DNA from: Kingdonia uniflora
Lineage: Eukaryota > Streptophyta > Magnoliopsida > Ranunculales > Circaeasteraceae
Direction of reading: 5' to 3'
Assembly (NCBI GenBank): GCA_014058105.1
Contig: JACGCM010001594.1
Span: 1,178,001 to 1,242,000 of the forward strand
DNA length: 64,000 nucleotides
Shown: positions 48,422 to 60,262 of the stretch, piece after piece
How positions within the stretch are numbered: the first letter of the stretch is position 1
Layout: the number at the start of each line of letters is the position of its first letter
The notes under the pieces: model-generated
What the model saw: the letters and a program-made list of their open reading frames with translations, nothing else
What the model was told of the DNA's origin: nothing
The model's database searches: none
Made by a program: the position numbers and the translations under genes

Positions 48422-49024
48422 TGTAAGGACCAAATTTCACAAAGCTTGAAATAGCTTAAAATCGATCCTTACACCAAGAACTACTATGAGAAGAATTAAA
48501 TAAGAGATAACACTTGACACATGGGATTTAGCGTGAAAAACCTGTAAATAGGTAAAAAAAACCACGACCCCGAGTGGAGGATTTTGTTAAAGTAGTATTA
48601 TTGCTTGGGAGAGAGAGAAAATCTGATTACAAGAGTTAATCTAAGAAAAAATAGCTAGAGATCAGATAATTGTGTGTATAGAATTGTCTATCGACCTCCC
48701 TGTTTCCTCAGGAGCTCTGCCCTTTTATAGACCCTGCTCTCAGCTTGACATCGTGCTTGAACACGTTCTCCTGAAAGTGGAAGTCATGGGCAGTTGAGTG
48801 TGTAACTGCTAGCTCGTGGGAGACAGGTGTATGTTGACTTGTTCTGTTTATATCTGTTGTGGACGACCCACGTTCTGCTTGAGTTCGTGGTCGATGTGTA
48901 ACTGTTGACGTGTATGTAACGTGTTTGTTTATGCGTGAGTCTGGTACTGGATAAAATCGAGTCTTCCAGAGCTCGAGGTATAGATGAGATCGAGTGTCCA
49001 TAGCTCGAGGGATAAGTCCCTACA
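48422..49024 (-). repeat. 5' LTR of Tat element 2
   Basis: 603 bp, TG...CA, paired with 34962-35559. It drives the sense RNA on the minus strand (TATA about 48720-48731). The target duplication GTCAA follows at 49025-49029. Confidence 0.95.
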
Positions 49025-49208
49025 GTCAAGATAAACTATTTTTTGTGAGGACGATCTCCATGACAAGGAGAATTTTTATAGAAAAAAAAGTAGCCTGTGA
49101 GCTTCATGAAGAGTGTGTGCACATGGGTGTCATAATACCCTTGTTGCTGTCACATATATATAAGCTTCTCTGGAATTTACCTTTTTGATGAGATTTATTT
49201 TGTCCTCC

Positions 49209-49436
49209 ACTATTTCTCCGTTCTTAGTACGTGGGGCCATAGAGTTTCGTGACTTTCCAATAGAAACTTCTACTCCTGTTACCACTATTTCTCCACTCTT
49301 AGTTTGTGGGGCTGTAGAGTCTCGTGACTTTCCGATAGAAACTTCTACTCCTGGTACCACAATTTCTCCACTCTTAGTTTGTGGGGTTATATTATATAAT
49401 TCTGTGAGTTTCCAATAGAAACTTCGACTCCTAGTA
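49209..49436. repeat. three tandem 75 bp repeats, coding-like
   Basis: Units start at 49209, 49284 and 49359, exactly 75 bp apart; the third has an insertion. On the minus strand the first two are in frame as 25-residue repeats (VEVSIGKSRDSTAPQTKSGE and VEVSIGKSRNSMAPRTKNGE). The plus strand is also open through them, so the coding strand is uncertain. Unit length divisible by three suggests origin in an exon of an unknown gene. Confidence 0.7.
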
Positions 49437-49439
49437 CCA

Positions 49440-51079
49440 AACCACCCTTGATTGACTTCACTGGTTCAGTCCTCTGGGATGAATCTGCTCCTTTTGCAGC
49501 TAAAAGTTGCAGCCCAGAGTTCAGAATAAAGAAGTTAGATACAGAAGTTTTGGACAATCAACAAGTTGAATCACAAGACTCAGTCACAACAAGAATTCAA
49601 TTTTTTTTTTAAATCAGTCACTTATTCAGTCATAAACTTGACAATATCAATGATTCATTCATAAATTTGACAATATCAATGATTTACAGGGAAATAATGT
49701 CATTATCTTCTTCATCAACTTTGTCAAATCCTAAAGTTATAAGCAGGAATTTTATTTTTCTTACTTTGGTTATGAGATATTAAGAAGTTGGCCTAGTTTA
49801 CCAGAAGGATTTCTGCATTATTGATGATATATTGTTTTTCAAAGAATGACAAATTACTCCATGGAACAAGAAATAAATATATATCGTGATAGCTAGATAT
49901 ATCTTGTAAATTTAGAGATGCTACACAATGAATCCTCGATTATACCAACATAATAACCTGTATTTTGACCTTTTCAAAATGTATCGACATATGGAAACAA
50001 ATAAACCTTATTTGTAGCACCCGTAAAACCATATCTTCCCCAAAACCAACTCGTGAAACACAGAAAACTTCTAGGTAAAAGTCATTGTCATACATTCCAG
50101 TGTACAAAAGCTGTATTTTTCATCCGGGTTCAATGCAATATGATCGGTCTAAACCTGTGGTTCAGGGGCTCTCTTAGAAGAGTAATATGTACATCAATAT
50201 GGTTGCATAGTACCTTTGAATACAAGCTATAAAACAGAAAGGTACCTAGTTCTTGATTGGCTAGATGTGGGACTACGATAAGCCACACATGTAACGACAG
50301 CTCGTCCAAGTCCAAGTTTATGTACTGTATCTACGGTCTAGATTAGAAAGAAACAAGAAGGTAGACAAATACATATCAGAACATAACTTCTCATCATAAA
50401 TGCAGGGGATCGACAAGTGTATGATATTTTGACCATAAAAGTGAATTCATAGAAGCAAACAAGGAAGATGTTTGGGATGCTTATCTCCATAGCAAAAGGT
50501 TGATTGATGATGTGGTAATCCCCTACCAAAAGGTTCCAAGGAACTACACAGCTTCAATGAACTTGCTCAAGGGTATATTACAGTTTTAGCCTAAATTGAT
50601 GGGAATCAGAGCAAATATTATAATGGCAAAAGATTTCTAATCTTTAATCAAATGCCTCGGAATTTTAGTACAAATATTATAATCAGACGCTCCGTCATTG
50701 ACAATCTTTCGCACACGCTCCCTCATTGCAAATATTATAATCAGACGCTCCCTCATTGACAATCTTTCGCACACTCAACCAAGAAAATATTAGATAATTT
50801 AATAACAAATACAATGACAAAGTCATAAATAAATCTAGCATAAACAGGCTAAGAAGTAAGAACACCCAAAGACAGAAAAAAGATCTTAGATAAATTATTC
50901 TATTGCATATGTAAGAAAACTGATTAATTATTCCAAGTTTGTGACAAAAATGGATCAGGAAAACATAACGCTCTTGAAAACGAAACTCTCACATACAAAA
51001 TCAAGTGGCCAACAGCTCTGCACAATTACGAAATCAGAGAATGTCACCTGAGATGTCAGATCATGATGCGGAATGGGCC
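49440..51079. other. AT-rich stretch; contains one short tandem repeat
   Basis: No gene recognised. Part of the region right of element 2 that continues the gene-fragment island. The tandem repeat at 50672-50775 is listed separately. Confidence 0.4.
50672..50775. repeat. 58 bp tandem duplication
   Basis: AAATATTATAATCAGACGCT starts at 50672 and again at 50730; both copies continue with CATTGACAATCTTTCGCACAC. Two copies, the second slightly shorter. Confidence 0.8.
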
Positions 51080-53138
51080 TTAAGTTCTAACCTTCTGAGA
51101 TTTATTTGGCCATCCAGTAGAATCATTGTCTCTTGAATGGGAGAATTTGCCATCACCGTGCCTCCCGCCTCTGTAATTTCTACCTCCCCTGCAAACATAA
51201 TAGAATGCACTTGTAAGACATTTTGTTAAAAAAAAGGAAGTAGAATAGACAACAAATTTGTATACTGGTCGAAAAAGAAAGATGTTTTTACATTGCTTCC
51301 AAGAAAGAGTGCAGTTATCAAGACGGGTGCGCGGGAAAATTGGTAATATAAAGAGAGTACAATACCAATATGTTTTCTAAACTAGAATTCAACTAAACTT
51401 CCCCAAGTATCTTTTGACCAACACCCTAATGTAGCAATTGTATTACATGCCAAAAGATGCAAACTTCAGATGTGAATATCTAATTTAGATACAATAACGG
51501 AAGAAATACTTAAAGCAGCGGGGTAAAATAAATAATGGCGGAGTACTCACCTTCATCGGTTGCCTTTAAAGCCTCCACGTCTATCCTGACTACCGCGATG
51601 TAGGGCGCTCCAATATTTCTTTTCTGCATCACCTACAAATTTAAGAGAATTAAACAAAAGTATTATTCTCAGTTCATACAAGATAGAGATAACACCAAAG
51701 TTACTCAACATGCAAAGATATACTTCCATACGTAGTGTTGGTATACAACCTTTGATAAATATGATAAATGTAATTATTAATTAGGGTACTAAGCTACAAT
51801 CGTGGAGTATTAAACAATTATCCATCAATGCAATTATTCATTTTCTGAAAATATATTTGTTGCAAGAAAACCAAACAAGTGTTCATATGCCTTCTATATA
51901 AAAGTAGATACCCTGTATTGTCCCTGTGTACTAAGTTTAGCATTTGCCTGAGATATTGTCTACAAATTGATAAATAGACTTGGATATATGGAAACAAACA
52001 CAACACTGAAACTAGTCAAATATACAAAGACGACATACCTGAAACTGGTTCTAAGGAATCGAAGAAATTCTTCACTACCAGGCCACTTTCAGCAAGAACT
52101 GCTGCAGCTCGAGCTTTTTGAGCTGACTCCGGCTCTTCAAAGCGGATATATCCTGAATCTCCCCCCATTTGGTAGTCAATATACTGTACAAATAAAAGGC
52201 AAACAGCAGTATAATTATGTAAGAATGTAAACATTGAAGACATTTTAAATAAAAGGGAGTTTCTAACTTCTATATAAACACAAGTAATAAAATAACAGAA
52301 ACAATGCTCTCAGAATAAATAAAGCAACTGTTGAAAAGACCTATTAACAGCGTGATAAGAAAGGCTATTGTATCAAAGTTCTATTTTCACAATAAATAGT
52401 GTTGATAGCCGAATTCAATAAAAATTCAGCGCTAGAGTACTTTTTTGCTTAAAACATCTTCTTGTGTTGACCATACTTACATTGGGTATTTCAGCAGTAC
52501 TTGTAAGAACATGAATAATACATAATTTGAGTTGTTTAAGGTTCGAGGTCAAATCAAAAATTATAATCATCATAAGCTCAGTAGAGAAAGGGCTCCAATA
52601 ATAGATGCTTTACGCAGTTCAAAAAGCTTGACTCTAGCGGTAATCAGCATTTTGGTTCATCACAGAAACATATTTATAAAGAACAGATGTTTTATCACGA
52701 GTTGGTGAAAATGGATGAGTGAAAAAGGTACAAAAAATGTTTAAAAATGGAAAGCAGTCAGCTAGAAAGTGTGCTCCACCAGATGATCCACAAAGATGCT
52801 TAATCTAGATAAACTAAATAAGAAGTTTAACACTTAAGGTTATACTGGCAAATACGAAGCCATCTACAACAGTCCTCTAGGGTATGTTGATTTTTAAGAA
52901 CGTAGAAAATAGGGACACCTCAACATTATTGCAGTCCAAAATAATGGCCTCGTCTATGGATTCCAAGGATAATTACTTTCTATGGAAAATAATAGCTTGT
53001 TAGAAAGTACATATATGTATAAAAATATGAAGGGAAAACAAACAACTGCCTTAATTCTTAGTAAACCATTAATTTTAGTACCTTGACATTTCCAAATTTC
53101 TTAAACAACTCCTTAAGATCCTCACAAAAGTAATGCTT
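51080..53138 (-). pseudogene. La protein 1 gene fragment (C-terminal exons)
   Basis: Minus-strand exons 53138-53082 (CEDLKELFKKFGNVK), 52183-52039 (YIDYQMGGDSGYIRFEEPES, then QKARAAAVLAESGLVVKNFF), about 51633-51555 (DAEKKYWSALHRGSQDRRGG, then a TGA) and 51188-51080 (GRNYRGGRHGDGKFSHSRDN, NKSQKVRT, TAA). They match the C-terminal RRM and glycine/arginine-rich tail of plant La1, including its NKSQKV end. GT/AG borders are present. The La motif and first RRM are absent. La binds 3' oligo-U of pol III transcripts and ribosomal RNAs in the nucleus. This is a truncated, intron-bearing copy. Confidence 0.85.
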
Positions 53139-53591
53139 CTACACTCACACTTGGACATTCCATCTAATAAAACTCCCTCTTCTTTGACAATAAATATAAA
53201 CATCTCTTTCTCATAGCATTACGTAAATTTTAAAACCCATCTCCAAAATTAGTTCAATAGTGACTTGGGTATCCATGATTCATGCTTGTATTGAAAAAGA
53301 GGAATTTGTAACAGAGAGATTTTGAGAATATGAAGAGAAAATTTGGAGTGAATCTTGAGATAAATGTAGAGATAAATGTAGAGATAAAAATAACGAGAGA
53401 GAAACTTCAGGGAAAATCTAGTGATGCTTGACTTGAACAAAAAATACAATGAAAATTTTGGGAAAGCAGATCTAGAGATAAAATCTCATAGATAGTTTGT
53501 GGTACCTTAAAACAGAGCCACAAATAGGGCAATATTATTGGAGTAATGTTATGAAGACATTCAAAGTATATTGATATTGGAAAGCACTAAC

Positions 53592-53687
53592 CCACAAGTC
53601 GAACATTTATTTTCATGCTTGCAGAAAATAGACAAACAAACTGAACAGATGTAGGCCATGCCAACTGTCTTTTTATGACAAAAGCAC
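53592..53687 (-). pseudogene. TFIIH subunit TFB4 (p34) single-exon fragment
   Basis: One minus-strand exon with AG/GT borders, reading CFCHKKTVGMAYICSVCLSI, then FCKHENKCSTCG. It is the C-terminal C4 zinc-finger region of the TFB4/p34 subunit of transcription factor TFIIH; all finger cysteines are present. No other TFB4 exon is seen nearby. It lies about 450 bp upstream of the La fragment, in the same direction, though the two genes are unrelated. Confidence 0.8.
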
Positions 53688-53689
53688 CT

Positions 53690-54633
53690 GCACATATCAC
53701 AAGTTAATCAACAATCAAAGATCAATAGGAAAAAGTATATTGTGGTAAAAATGTTAAATACAAAACAAGTTCATATTTGAATTAGGTTATAGGATCTAAA
53801 CCCCTTATGTCATTTTCCTTTTATTTTTAGCAATGTCATTGCTGGTATGAGCTCTTCCATTCAGCAAAAATGGATTCATATACAAGAGAAAATCTATTTT
53901 GACAAATTTTCATATTCTCGTTCCCGGTCCCTTGATACAATGTAAGTCAAGTTTTGTATTATAGTTTTAACCGAGAGGCTTATTTCAGTACTTCCGTTTT
54001 GCTTATTTAGCTCCATGTCTCAAAGTTTGATGTTGCTTTATTCCATCTCTTATCAGGATGGCAATCAAATGTAGAAGATAATTTACCTGTTTGTCTAATT
54101 TTATAGGCTGTTGATTATCTCACCAACCAGATACTTCTAGGCATCCATCTTGTGCAGCTAGAAGAACAACTACCCTTCAGCCAAGGTGACAGTCCATCTT
54201 AAGGTGTAATTTGGGTTGTATGCCTACCAAATCACTTCTTCACATACTTTATTCTTTAGCCCCATTCCATCAAAACTTCGAGACAATCCTTCTGATACCC
54301 TGCACCCTAATGATATTTACAGGCTCAGATTTGTAATGACCATTACGAAACATCCCTAAATCTCATTTTTCCTGTTCTTGTTTGCTTAAAATTTCAACGT
54401 AATAGACCTTATCAAGGACTTAGTCTTCACCCAAATAACAAGTAACTAAGGCAGAAGGATGAGTTTAGATTTTAACAACCCTATCATAGTATAGTAACTT
54501 TATCTATTTTCTCATGCCGCTCTCATTTTATTCTCTTAAGATTTATACATAGATTACGTCCCCTAAATATCATATACAACAAAGATCTATTGTGGTGGTA
54601 TGGATCAAAGAACTTAGTTATAATACCATCATC
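53690..54633. other. stretch without a recognisable gene
   Basis: AT-rich sequence between the TFB4 exon and the copia 2 LTR. No protein motif recognised. The right end of the gene-fragment island should lie here or be lost. Confidence 0.35.
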
Positions 54634-54683
54634 GGTTTAATTTATGCAGGATGATGACGGTTTAATTTATGTAGGATGATGAC
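54634..54683. repeat. 25 bp direct repeat next to copia 2
   Basis: GGTTTAATTTATGCAGGATG at 54634 is repeated from 54659 with one change. The pair ends 2 bp before the copia LTR. Confidence 0.75.
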
Positions 54684-54685
54684 AC

Positions 54686-54834
54686 TGTAGAAATAGATTA
54701 GGGAGAGAAAAATATTATTATTGAATTGAATATTTAGGCTACGTCATACTTTCTATATATAGGAGAGAGATAGTAAACTACTTCTATGAATAACCAATGT
54801 GGGACTAAAACAATATAAAATAGCCTTGCTAATT
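54686..54834 (-). repeat. 3' LTR of copia element 2
   Basis: 149 bp, TGTAGAAATAG...GCTAATT on the plus strand, next to the purine tract CTTGAGGGGGAG on the minus strand. The minus-strand first bases are AATTAGC where TGTTAGC would be expected, a decayed terminus. It contains a CTATATATAGAAAG TATA-like site on the minus strand. Confidence 0.6.
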
Positions 54835-55482
54835 CTCCCCCTCAAGCTGGAGCATGAATATCACACAGTCCAGCTTGGACAAAACATCTAATAATAATCT
54901 GCTACTAATGGCCTTCGTGAGAAAATTTGCAAGCTGCTGCGAAGTAGAAACATAGAGAGTCTGAATCTTTCTAGATTTAAGCTTCTCATGCTGAAAGTAT
55001 CGATCAACCTCAATGTGCCTGGTATGATCATGTTGCAGCGGATTAGCCAAAATGCTAATAGCAGATTTGTTATCATAATAGAGCGTCATAGGAAGAGAGA
55101 CCGATATCTGAAGCTCTTGTGGAAGACGCTTAAGCCATATTAACTCACAGGCACCTTGAGCCATGGCCCTGTACTCGGCTTCTGTACTGGACATGAAAGC
55201 AACATCGTGTTTCTTACTCCGCCATGTAACCAAATTACCACCAATAGTGGTACAATACCCAGAAGTGGAGCGACGATCAAATAATGAACCTGCATAGTCA
55301 GCATCAGTCCAAACCTCAACCAGGATACCCCTTGAGACACTGAAGAACACGAATAGCTGCCTGGAGATGGGGATGACGCGACTTGTGCATAAACTGACTA
55401 AGAACTCCAACCGCATATGCAATATCAAGATGGGTAAGAGAAAGATAGAGGAGATTCCTAAGAAGCTATTGGTACTGCTCAA
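54829..55482 (-). pseudogene. copia 2 RNase H
   Basis: Open over 217 codons. Motifs: VWTDADYAGSLFDRRSTSGY, LVTWRSKKHDVAFMSSTEAE, ANPLQHDHTRHIEVDRYF and KLDCVIFMLQ at the C-terminus. These are the standard copia RNase H blocks with the catalytic Asp and Glu visible. The frame ends LEGEN at the purine tract. The domain is intact; the upstream polyprotein is not. Confidence 0.85.
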
Positions 55483-55530
55483 TGTCCCTTAATAACTCCC
55501 CATCAAAGTCTGTCAGGCGATGATTCAGTT

Positions 55531-56300
55531 CTAGAGGTGTATCAGTAGGATGATACACAAGCTGTCATAAAGCAGAGAGAAGATCAAGAATGTACTTTCT
55601 CTAAGAGATGAAAATACTGAAACTAAAACAAGCAACTTCAATCTCAAGAAAATAACGCAAAGGACCATCTCATGTAATAATAATATTGTCAACATAGACA
55701 AGCAATACAACAATCTTCCTACCAGAATGTTGAAAAAACAAAGAATGGTCAGCACTACTCGGAACATAACTAAAGTCAATCATAGCGGTACCAAATGTAT
55801 CAACTTCAGTACGAGGATATTGCTTAAGCCCATAGGTGGACTTTTTTAGCTTACATACCAAGCCAGAAGCAGAAGCGGAGCACAAACCTGGAAGTGGAAA
55901 CATATAGACATTTTCCTACAATATTCCAATCTGAAAGACATTCTTTACATCCATCTGGAAAATGGGCCAAGATTTTGACGCAATAATAGAAAAGATGACT
56001 CTAATAGTATTCATCTTGGCCACAGGAGCAAACGTTTCCTGAGAATCAACACCATGTATCTGTGCATACCCCTTGGCAACTAACCGAGCCTTGTACCTGC
56101 TTATCGTTCCATCTAGATTTTCTTTAACCGTAAACAGTCATTTGCATCTTGTTGATGTACGTCCAGGCGGGAGGGTAACCAATGACCATGTATTATTGAT
56201 CTCCAATGCATGTAATTCTTCTAACATTACAGCCTTCCAATGAGGTTTGGCTAACGCATCTGCCACTGTACGTGGTATATCAACCAAAAAGAAAAAAACT
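55531..56300 (-). pseudogene. pol: copia 2 reverse transcriptase
   Basis: The frame reads ISRYKARLVAKGYAQIHGVD and TFAPVAKMNTIRVIF (about 56100-56000), FQMDVKNVF, KLKKSTYGLKQ (55870-55820) and LLVYVDNIIIT (55670-55705). The catalytic YVDD motif is YVDN, a change of the second Asp to Asn by one base (G to A). Stops interrupt before and after. It would have copied RNA to DNA; the motif change alone should abolish this. Confidence 0.8.
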
Positions 56301-57063
56301 AGCAAAGCTAGAAAAGCTTTATAAGTAGGAGATAACGATAATCTAAAGTATAATCAATGATAGAATAAACTGATGTAGCTAAATATCTATCAGGTTTCCC
56401 TGCATTACGCTTTTCTTTTCGAATAGCAATCGGTCTATCATCATGTAACTAGTATAAAAGTGGTAGGAGAAGGTTTAATACCTGATAAAGGTGAATCGAT
56501 GTAGGTGGTAGACCTGGAGCTACAGAGAATCCTTGGCAGTCTGGTATAGGAGGTTGGCGTCCTAGATATTGTCAAGTATAAACCTATAAAGGATGTAAAA
56601 CTGAAGGTAAACCTAATGGTGGGATTGCATGCTCACAAAGAACACTCAACGGAAGTGGATATGAAGGAGGAGAAGATAAATTTTCTAAAGGAAGAGGATA
56701 AACTATAAAATACTCCTCCTGAGAAAGAAAATCGCATATAAAGAACATAGAATGCTTAATGAAAGTAACGTCCATAGAGGTAAAATAATGACGGGATGAG
56801 GGATGGAAACACCTATAACCCTTCTGAGCATGAGAGTAACCCAGGAATACTCATTTTAAGGTACAAGGATCTAGTTTAGAGGTTGACCCAGCAGTGACTT
56901 GGACGAAACATACACCCTAAAACACGAGGTAGAATCTAAAAAATAGAACGATCAGGATAAAAAATAGAATACGGGGTGCGAAAACCAAGAACTCGAGACG
57001 AAGACCAGTTGATTAGAAATACCGTCGTAAGAATAGCGTCAGACTAAAAATACGAGGGGACAT

Positions 57064-58020
57064 TCATGCCAATTGACATAGCATGAGCAAGATCAAGAAT
57101 ATGACGATTTTTCCTTTCCGATTTATCATTTTTTTGCGGAGTTTTTGTATTAGAGGTTTGATGCCCAATGCCATTGATATTGCAGAATTTACGAAGACCT
57201 TAAGACATAAATTCCCTACCTTGATCAGAATAAAAAACTTTAATAGTTTTCCCAAATTGAGTACGAACCATTGTGGTAAATGTCTGGAAAATAGAGGAGA
57301 CCTCATCTTTGAATTTTATCAAATAAACCCAAGTACACCTTAAAAAATCGTCAATGAACAACACAAAATAACGAAATCCTAAACTAGAGGTAACTAGGGT
57401 AGGACCCCAAACATCTGAATGCACAATATCAAAAGAAAAAGAAGTTTTATTAATACTCAACGGATACGTGCTACAACGATGTTTAGCTAGTTCACATGAC
57501 TTACAAGACAAGTCAGACATTGATACTTTAGAAAAGAAAAACGGAAACAAATAACGTAGATACTCAATGGAAATATGACCTAAGCGATGATGCCAACGTA
57601 GCATCCGTTTTATATTTTCACTACTAGACATAGATATTAACTTGAGAGCTTGAGGGGAAATAGAAGAGACATGTCCATCCATAAAATAATGACCACCCTC
57701 TTCACGTCTACTGCCAATTATCTTCTGTGACACCAAATCCTGAACAACAACATAATTAGGAAAAAAAGATTATACTGCAGTTTTTATTTCTGGTAATTTT
57801 ACTAATAGAAAGAAGATTAGTATCCAACTGAGGGACATAAAGAACATCAGGTAAAGAAAAGAAATCTGTAATTGGGCTACCAACCTTCCCTGTAATAGGA
57901 GTCTCAGTTCCATTGGCAAGATGAACAGTCCGTCGCTATGAACTAGAAGTATAAGACCAAAAAAGAGAAGACATACCAGTCATATTATCGGTTGCACCCG
58001 AGTCAACAATCCAAGGTAAA
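57064..58020 (-). pseudogene. copia 2 protease and integrase
   Basis: Protease: a WIVDSGATDNMTG motif near 58012-57975 with the DSG triplet. Pre-integrase: HHRLGHISIEYLR (57600-57560) and CKSCELAKHRCS, the HHCC zinc finger. Integrase core: DIVHSDVWGP near 57440, LGFRYFVLFIDDFLRCTWVY (57385-57325) and FYSDQGREF near 57210 with the second Asp. The Glu region lies downstream in another frame. The 57736-57200 piece is open over 178 codons. Confidence 0.8.
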
Positions 58021-58239
58021 GTTAGAGATACAAAAATATTATTTATAGATACAAAGTTTCCTGTATGAGAAGCTGTCGGTGTGGAAGACATAGAGAGAAG
58101 TTGTCGGAACCTGTTGATTTCATCTTGAGAGAGAGCACTAAAGGCCGAAGAATCTGGCGCACTAGAGTTGGCAGATAAGTGTGTTGAGGACTGAGATGGG
58201 CAGGGTTGATAACTAGCAGGATGACCGTGTAAAGAATGA

Positions 58240-58870
58240 CAAGTTATCTTTAGATGTCCCTACTTACCACAATAATCATACTTTTTCCTCGGGGGGCGAA
58301 AGTTACCGAAAGCCGCTGGTAACGGAGAAAGGCTAGGTAATGATGTATGTGAAGTTTGTGAAAGAACTTACGATGGTGCCGGATAAGTATAACGAGCAGC
58401 CATAACAGAAGTCTCTGAAGGGATCCCGGAGATAGGAGGCATAGGTGGCCGATGACTCTGATCAGAGAGATAATATGCGTATGCCTCATTAAGAGTTATG
58501 AAATGAGTCTTGTCAAGTAGATGAACTCGTGCATACTCAAATTCAGGATTGAGCCCCGTAAGAAACTAATACACCCGAGTCTACTCCATAATCTTTGTAT
58601 AAATCTCTGTTGTCGTAGGTGGAATATGAATATTTTTACTTGGTGCGCTAGCTGGCTACTCGATAAAGCTATTATAATGAGATAATTCTTCCCAACTCGA
58701 TCGAAGTCTCGCATAATACATCCTCAAAGTCTGAGTACCCTGTTTAAAATTCCCAATCTCGTTGGAAAGTTAAAAGATCTTAGCATTATTCTCTCGCTGA
58801 GAATATACCTTACGAAGTGATTCCTAAATCAAATGTGTATTATTTGTGAATAAGTATCTAGTGGAGATTG
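58240..58870 (-). pseudogene. gag: copia 2 gag
   Basis: Pieces with several stops: a helical part (58714-58496) with ARVHLLDKTHFITLNEAYAY, PPISGIPSETSVMAARYTYP and a zinc knuckle (KYDYCGKxGHLKITCHSLHG near 58290-58235). The knuckle fits the CCHC pattern with one stop inside. The N-terminal end of gag is poorly readable beyond 58720. Confidence 0.6.
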
Positions 58871-59099
58871 TCGACTGCATAACAAGAAGTTTTTGGTCGA
58901 CAATCCCTGCCAGTTGGATAAGGTTGCTAGGCTGTGGTGCCTCATCATGACCTAGACTCAGGATTCTCACAAATAATATTTTCTTGTGCTTTTTTCACAT
59001 AGTTCATGGTCAAACTCGAGATTGGTGATAATTTTTTCTCTTTCAGTTCTTAATCATGCGAGCAGCCTTGCAGCGTGAAAGCTCCTATAACATATTTGG

Positions 59100-60262
59100 C
59101 TTATAATTTTTTTTCTTAGGAATAAACTTATTCTTAGGCAGTTGTCTCCCTTGTAGCGAACTATTCCTAACATAAATACTAAATTTCCCTTATACTGAGC
59201 AAAAATCTATTAAAGGTATTAATTACAAAACTACAGTGAAGTGCATATTTTCAAAATATGCCAAGCTAACCTGAATTAGTCGCTAATAAAAAGATAGTAC
59301 ATCTAGCTTAAGATATTCCAAAATATTCTAGTATATACTTGGTACAATTTCAAAATTTAGGCTTTCCCATTATATTTTTGTCAAGGTAAAATCAGTTTAA
59401 GTGTTTGAAAATTCGCCAAAAATATATCATAAATTGTCAAAGTGTCATTATTTCACTTTTCTTTAAAAAAATATTTAAAGAAATGGTTTTCTACCCCCAA
59501 ACATAAATGAAACATTGCCCTCAATGTTTGAGAGCATAAAAAATACAGAAATAAAAATTAGAATTTCTCACCTAAATGTGTCATGGGTTGCCTCCCAAGA
59601 AGCGCTAAGTTTACCATTTTTAGCCAGGCGAATGTACCCCAAAACTTAAAATATTTAATATGACTGGAAGGGTACGAAGTTGAAAAGGTAATGTACTATC
59701 CTGATTGCAAATTCTCTTTCAAAAACCAGATAACACATGGATGGTGATCCTTAATATTAGCCCTTAATTGGGAATATATATTCTGTAAAGACTAGAGAAA
59801 GTTTAAAACTAATTCTCTATGAAAAAGATTTTTTCTAAAAGCTTTGCCTATCATTTGATAATTCCAAGTTCAAAATGTTAGACAAATCAAGAAAAACCAT
59901 TTTCTCTAAGATAAAGTAAATACATACCCAGAGAACATATTTTCCTTTAGAATTTTTAATACAATCATATGATTACTACATGTTGCAGTAAATAAAAAGA
60001 TTGGTATATAAGTATTCGTCCCCGAAAATGTATTAGATTCAAAACTTGATTTCCCTGGAAAGATATTTTCTTTAAAAATTATCAAAACCCCCATGTTATC
60101 GCTGATATTCCAAAAAATATGATAGGTGGTTCTGACAAAGCAAGTCTGTGAGGCATCCCCAAAATTATAATTTTTCAAAAATATGTTTTCTTTTAGTAGA
60201 AGAAAAACTATATAACATATTTGTGGATGTGGGGATCGGGGAACAATTAATTCTAACGAACA
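59100..60262. other. internal AT-rich part of the LARD-like element
   Basis: No coding motif seen. Contains the Athila-like motif near 59590 and poly-A/T runs. The short frames here are not supported by any family. Confidence 0.4.

Larger units (their letters stand above)
34962..49024 (-). mobile_element. Tat-lineage Ty3/gypsy retrotransposon, element 2
   Basis: A 14.1 kb minus-strand element with LTRs at 34962-35559 and 48422-49024 and the 5 bp target duplication GTCAA at 34957-34961 and 49025-49029. Primer site and purine tract are present. Sense genes (minus) run gag, protease, RT, RNase H, second RNase H, integrase from 48338 to about 42640. Antisense units A and B (plus) fill 36785-41866. 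It is better preserved than element 1, and the LTRs are closer to each other, suggesting a younger insertion, but the frames still carry stops and shifts. Confidence 0.93.
54686..59096 (-). mobile_element. Ty1/copia element 2, degenerate
   Basis: A minus-strand copia element with gag, protease, integrase, RT and RNase H in the copia order. The 3' LTR is at 54686-54834. A degenerate primer-site-like GCTCCTATAACATATT at about 59081-59096 may mark the 5' end; no matching 5' LTR is visible beyond it, so the element is probably 5' truncated or its LTR has been lost. Many stops. Confidence 0.8.

Noticed and set aside
51080..53138. Working La1 gene
   Set aside because: The first RRM and La motif exons are missing, and a TGA lies in the exon at 51555-51633.
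57083..57343. Plus-strand ORF over copia 2 integrase
   Set aside because: Reverse frame of the integrase core, which has clear family motifs on the minus strand.
59081..59096. Clear copia primer site (GCTCTGATACCA-type) marking the 5' end of copia 2
   Set aside because: Only a partial match, and no LTR follows. Kept as a hint for the border, not listed as a site.
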